Shown here: in pieces, positions 7,183 through 9,548 of the stretch | How the letters are laid out: every line of letters begins with the position of its first letter | Position numbering within the stretch: the first letter of the stretch is position 1 | NCBI GenBank assembly: GCA_025450405.1 | Contig: JANWHL010000311.1 | Span: 1 to 9,548, forward strand | DNA: 9,548 bases | Reading direction: 5' to 3' | Source of the DNA: Ktedonobacterales bacterium | GTDB taxonomy: Bacteria > Chloroflexota > Ktedonobacteria > Ktedonobacterales > JADMIN01 | The notes under the pieces: model-generated | Told to the model about the DNA's origin: nothing | Seen by the model: the letters and a program-made list of their open reading frames with translations, nothing else | Databases searched by the model: none | Made by a program: the position numbers and the translations under genes

Positions 7183-7238
7183 CCTCAGTCGGATTGCCTC
7201 AGTCGGATTGCCTCAGTCGGATTGCCTCAGTCGGATTG
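7183..7238. repeat. Four perfect 14-bp tandem repeats in the regulator's leader
   Basis: CCTCAGTCGGATTG is repeated at 7183-7196, 7197-7210, 7211-7224 and 7225-7238, with a degenerate fifth start (CCTCGGTC, 7239-7246). On the regulator's strand the unit is CAATCCGACTGAGG. The array lies between the predicted start (about 7288) and the RBS, so it would be transcribed. Each copy contains GAGG, a short Shine-Dalgarno-like string. Confidence 0.93.
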
Positions 7239-7294
7239 CCTCGGTCAAGCCCGTCGCGCGCCGGGGCCATTCACTCGCGCGCGCCCTCCTTCGA

Positions 7295-7323
7295 AGCATA
7301 CCGAGCCCGATCGGGAGTGTCAA
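7295..7323 (-). promoter_or_regulatory. Promoter of the SufR-like regulator
   Basis: On the minus strand TTGACA (7323-7318), a 17-bp spacer and TATGCT (7300-7295) form a strong sigma-70-type promoter. The spacer contains a perfect 10-bp palindrome (7306-7315). The predicted start near 7288 leaves a leader of about 120 nt that includes the 14-bp repeats. Confidence 0.7.
7306..7315. promoter_or_regulatory. Candidate operator in the regulator promoter spacer
   Basis: CCCGATCGGG is a perfect palindrome lying between the -35 and -10 of the regulator's promoter, a typical repressor site. A second 10-bp palindrome, AGGAATTCCT (7332-7341), lies just upstream of the -35. Autorepression by the SufR-like protein is an inference; neither site matches the cyanobacterial SufR box (CAAC-N6-GTTG) as I know it. 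Confidence 0.4.
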
Positions 7324-7477
7324 GCAACTCAAGGAATTCCTGGTGTTACGCGCCACTCGCCGGACACCTACGGGTCCCATCCGCGGGTCGCGTCTCCGTA
7401 CCGCTCGCTGAGTGCCACGATTCACACTCGCATGCTGTGACTCCCATCGTCCGTTTGGGTTATCCGATACCGAAGGG

Positions 7478-7505
7478 TTGACATCGCAAGCCAGAAGGAT
7501 ATAAT
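7478..7505 (+). promoter_or_regulatory. Perfect-consensus promoter of the peptide/radical SAM operon
   Basis: TTGACA (7478-7483), a 16-bp spacer and TATAAT (7500-7505) match both sigma-70 consensus hexamers exactly. Transcription should begin near 7512, leaving a leader of about 170 nt. It implies strong, probably constitutive or repressor-controlled, expression of the precursor protein. Confidence 0.8.
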
Positions 7506-7511
7506 GCGGCT

Positions 7512-7681
7512 CATCAATTTCTGATATGGCCGCGGTGCGCTTGTCAAGGTTCGCGAGTCAACCTCGCATGTGCCCCAGCTCACCAAGGACGACGGTATCG
7601 TCCGACGCCGCCTGGCCCCACCCGGCGTGGTCAGGCGTCATCATCCACGCCGCCCCGCGGTGGCGTGGGGAGGAGAGCGAG
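7512..7681 (+). promoter_or_regulatory. Structured 5' leader of the precursor gene
   Basis: Three successive hairpins can be drawn: GGACGA/TCGTCC (7587-7592 with 7598-7603); GCCTGGCC/GGTCAGGC (7610-7617 with 7629-7636, one G-U pair); and CACGCCGCC/GGTGGCGTG (7646-7654 with 7659-7667, one G-U pair, loop CCGC). The third ends four bases before AGGAG (7671-7675), the RBS for ATG 7682, and could control access to it. I recognise no known riboswitch. The leader is also open from ATG 7526, but that start has no RBS and lies only about 14 nt from the transcription start. Confidence 0.45.
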
Positions 7682-8323
7682 ATGAGCGGGGAGCGCAAGG
7701 GACGCCCCAGTTTCGAGCTGGCGCGGGTCTATGAGGATGGTCGGCGCGAGGTCGAGGCCATCGAGTTGCGGAATGTCGGCGGCATCTTCACCAAAGGCGC
7801 GCGTGTCGCGATGGGCCGCCGCGGCTTCCTGGGGCTCTCAGCCCTGAGTACGGGCGCGCTGCTCGCCGCCTGCGATGTGACGCAAGCCACCACGACCCAG
7901 CCCGCCCCCGCACCGCCCTCGACGCCGACCGCCACGCCGGCGCCGCCGATGGGCAACGCACCGCCGCAAGGCACGAAGGTCTACGCCGGACCGAACTTCC
8001 GCTACAAAGTCACCTACAAGCTGCCCGGCGCGGCGCGCTTCGCAGTGCTCGGGCGGGACGACGGCGGCGAGTGGCTCTTCATCGACTACACGACGCCCAG
8101 CACACACCACGTCGGCTGGGTGTTCGCGATCAGCGTGTCGCTCGACCCCGGGAGTTCCATCACGGCGCTGCCCGTGATCCCCGTTGCGAACCCGCTGCTG
8201 ACGCCGACGCCCTATCCAACACCGCTACCGGCGCCGCCGACCCCGACCCCCGTAATCAGCTACGGCGGGGGCGGCTACTGCACCTGCAATGAAATATGCG
8301 TGTGCATCCCAGTCGCCGGATAG
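7682..8323 (+). CDS. Putative radical-SAM-modified precursor: Tat lipoprotein, SH3 domain, Cys-rich tail
   Basis: A 213-residue protein with, in order: a charged N-terminal segment (1-43, SFELARVYEDGRREVEAIELRN within it); a twin-arginine signal MGRRGFLGLSALSTGALLAAC (44-64), with RR at 46-47 and a lipobox cysteine at 64; a Thr/Pro linker (65-96); a bacterial SH3 domain (about 98-160: VYAGPN, VLGRDDGGEWLFIDY, GWVF); a PTP-rich stalk (170-190); Gly4 (195-198); and a tail with Cys200, 202, 206 and 208 (CTCNEICVC) ending IPVAG. ATG 7682 is chosen for AGGAG six bases upstream; ATG 7811 would give a standard-length Tat signal but has a poor RBS. The radical SAM/SPASM gene starts 71 bp downstream in the same operon. 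By position and composition the tail is the likely modified core. I cannot assign a named peptide family, and the thioether or other chemistry is unknown. An ordinary SH3 lipoprotein using these cysteines for metal or disulfides is the alternative. Confidence 0.82.
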   Translation: MSGERKGRPSFELARVYEDGRREVEAIELRNVGGIFTKGARVAMGRRGFLGLSALSTGALLAACDVTQATTTQPAPAPPSTPTATPAPPMGNAPPQGTKVYAGPNFRYKVTYKLPGAARFAVLGRDDGGEWLFIDYTTPSTHHVGWVFAISVSLDPGSSITALPVIPVANPLLTPTPYPTPLPAPPTPTPVISYGGGGYCTCNEICVCIPVAG

Positions 8324-8338
8324 CCGGTCGCCGGATAG
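8309..8338 (+). repeat. 15-bp tandem duplication of the precursor's last codons and stop
   Basis: CCAGTCGCCGGATAG (8309-8323), encoding Pro-Val-Ala-Gly-stop, is followed directly by CCGGTCGCCGGATAG (8324-8338), 14 of 15 identical and in frame. The second copy would encode the same four residues and stop if the first TAG were read through. Confidence 0.88.
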
Positions 8339-8352
8339 GTGACCGAGTGAGC

Positions 8353-8369
8353 GCGCGCCGGGGGCGCGC
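8353..8369 (+). promoter_or_regulatory. Intercistronic hairpin before the radical SAM gene
   Basis: GCGCGCC (8353-8359) pairs perfectly with GGCGCGC (8363-8369) over a 3-nt loop. It lies 11 bases before the AAAGGAG (8381-8387) that serves ATG 8395. There is no T-tract, so it is not a classical terminator. It could stabilise the precursor mRNA end or lower maturase expression relative to precursor. Confidence 0.5.
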
Positions 8370-8394
8370 CCGCGACGCCCAAAGGAGACCCAGC

Positions 8395-9548
8395 ATGACC
8401 GCACCAGCCCATGCACCAGCGCTCGATCGCCCCATCATCCGCGTGAGCGACGTCCGGCGGGCGCGGGCCTCGACTGTCGGTCGCGGGGCCCGCGCCCGCG
8501 CGGAGCCGCCCATCGTCACCCAGGTTTTCGCCATCCCCTACGGCGACGCCTACATCGTCTACGCGCCGCTGCGCCGCCTGGCCTTCGTCGCCAACGCGTC
8601 CGCGGTCAACACCGTCGCCCGCCTGCGCGAGGACCGCATCGCCGCGCCGACCGAGGAGCAGGCCACCTTCACGCGCTTCCTCGAGGCCATCGGGTTGACT
8701 GGCGCGGATGGCGACCGGCCCGTGGCCGGCCTCCACGACGCGACCTACAAGCCCACCGAGGTCACGCTCTTCATGACCTCGCAGTGCAACCTGCGCTGCG
8801 TCTACTGCTACGCCCAGGCGGGCGATCTGCCGGCCACGCGCATGGCGCTGGAGACCGCCAAACGCGGCATCGACTACATCGTGGCGAACGCCCTGGAGCG
8901 CCAGACGGGCGCGATCGGCGTCCACTATCACGGCGGCGGCGAGCCCACCGTCAATCACGCCGTGCTCACGGCCTCCCACGCCTACGCCCGCGAGCTGGCC
9001 GAGCGGCACGGCCTCCGGCTGACCGCCGGCATCGCCACCAACGGCGTGCTGGCCCCGCGCATGCGGCAGTGGATCATCGAGCACCTCACGGGCGCCAGTG
9101 TCTCGCTCGACGGCGCCCCCGAGGTGAACGACCTGAACCGCCCAACGGTCTCCGGCGCGGGGTCGGGCGCCAAGGTCATGGTAACCTTACAGGCGTTCGA
9201 CGCGGCGGGCTTCCACTACGGCGTGCGCGTCACCGTGAGCGCGCGGACGGTGGACCAGATGGCGGACACCGTCCGCTACATCCTGGACCACTGCGCGCCG
9301 GCCCGGCTGCAGATCGAGCCGGTCTACGATATCGGCCGGGGCCACGCCACCGACCTCCATGTCGACAGCGCGGCGTTCATCCGCGGCTACCGCGCGTGCT
9401 GGGAGATCGCCCACGCGCGCGGGATCGAGCTGAACTACTCGTCGGCGCGCATCGACACGCTCTCCGAGCGCTTCTGCCGTGCCTACGGCGAGGGCTTCAG
9501 CCTGACGCCGCGCGGCAGTGTCTCGGGCTGCTTCGAGGTCCACGACGA
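8395..9548 (+). CDS. Radical SAM/SPASM peptide maturase, cut by the window end
   Basis: 384 residues are visible and the frame is open at the right edge. AAAGGAG lies seven bases before ATG 8395. Residues about 40-115 (TQVFAIPYGDAYIVYAPLRRLAFV) form an N-terminal domain of the kind that precedes the catalytic core in peptide-modifying SPASM enzymes and may bind the precursor. The radical SAM core begins with VTLFMTSQCNLRCVYCYA: Cys131, Cys135 and Cys138 would hold the 4Fe-4S cluster that cleaves S-adenosylmethionine. GGGEP (180-184) and SVSLDG (235-240) are further core motifs. FCRAYGEGFSLTPRGSVSGCFEV contains Cys361 and Cys379, the first cysteines of a SPASM domain that holds auxiliary Fe-S clusters; the remainder is off-window. 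Its position after the Cys-tailed protein makes that protein the probable substrate. Other SPASM roles, such as sulfatase maturation, are less likely because no sulfatase is nearby. Confidence 0.9.
   Translation, partial: MTAPAHAPALDRPIIRVSDVRRARASTVGRGARARAEPPIVTQVFAIPYGDAYIVYAPLRRLAFVANASAVNTVARLREDRIAAPTEEQATFTRFLEAIGLTGADGDRPVAGLHDATYKPTEVTLFMTSQCNLRCVYCYAQAGDLPATRMALETAKRGIDYIVANALERQTGAIGVHYHGGGEPTVNHAVLTASHAYARELAERHGLRLTAGIATNGVLAPRMRQWIIEHLTGASVSLDGAPEVNDLNRPTVSGAGSGAKVMVTLQAFDAAGFHYGVRVTVSARTVDQMADTVRYILDHCAPARLQIEPVYDIGRGHATDLHVDSAAFIRGYRACWEIAHARGIELNYSSARIDTLSERFCRAYGEGFSLTPRGSVSGCFEVHD

Noticed and set aside
7526..7681. Extended N-terminus of the precursor from ATG 7526
   Set aside because: There is no RBS, the start lies only about 14 nt from the predicted transcription start, and ATG 7682 has an ideal AGGAG. 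The stretch is better explained as a structured leader.
254..8338. GGATAGCC octamer as a shared regulatory motif (263, 277, 8318, and reverse near 4147)
   Set aside because: Two of the copies are one tandem duplication, one overlaps a coding end, and the positions relative to promoters differ. It is too short to be convincing.

Overview
The window is very GC-rich bacterial DNA with tightly packed genes on both strands. The GC content, the dispersed hairpin repeat at about 1861-1944 (a CCCCTCTCC / GGAGAGGGG stem of a kind common in Chloroflexota genomes), the AidB-type flavoprotein and the thiol-redox genes suggest Chloroflexota or a similar GC-rich phylum. That assignment is inference; no rRNA or other decisive marker is present.

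Layout. Positions 1-474 hold no convincing gene, but carry five perfect 15-bp tandem repeats (121-195) and a 14-bp tandem duplication (263-290). A membrane-bound alpha/beta-hydrolase-like gene (475-1836, +) follows, with a very good ribosome binding site but an in-frame amber codon at codon 17. A palindrome-rich convergent gap (1837-2039) separates it from a large AidB-like acyl-CoA dehydrogenase (2040-4010, -). rsmG (4222-4989, +) encodes the 16S rRNA m7G methyltransferase. After an AT-rich promoter island at 5083-5111, a two-gene operon encodes an unnamed helical protein (5334-5951) and, with a TGATG overlap, a CxxC thioredoxin/peroxiredoxin-like protein (5951-6481). That operon runs tail to tail into a SufR-like Fe-S HTH regulator (6478-7167, -); the two genes share a CTAG as their stop codons.

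The most interesting part is 7168-9548. A divergent control region has two good sigma-70-type promoters. One reads left into the regulator and has a perfect 10-bp palindrome in its spacer and four 14-bp repeats in its transcribed leader. The other is a perfect-consensus promoter (TTGACA-N16-TATAAT) reading right into a 170-nt structured leader. It drives a 213-residue protein with a twin-arginine lipoprotein signal that begins unusually late (RR at 46-47), a bacterial SH3 domain, a Pro-rich stalk, a Gly4 hinge and a Cys-rich tail (CTCNEICVC, then IPVAG). Immediately downstream is a radical SAM/SPASM enzyme (8395 to beyond the window end).

This pair looks like a ribosomally made, post-translationally modified product and its maturase. 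The likely order is modification of the cysteine tail in the cytoplasm, export by Tat, and lipid anchoring so that the modified tail is displayed on a stalk outside the membrane. The motifs and gene order are seen directly. The modification, its chemistry and any role for the Fe-S regulator in controlling it are inference.
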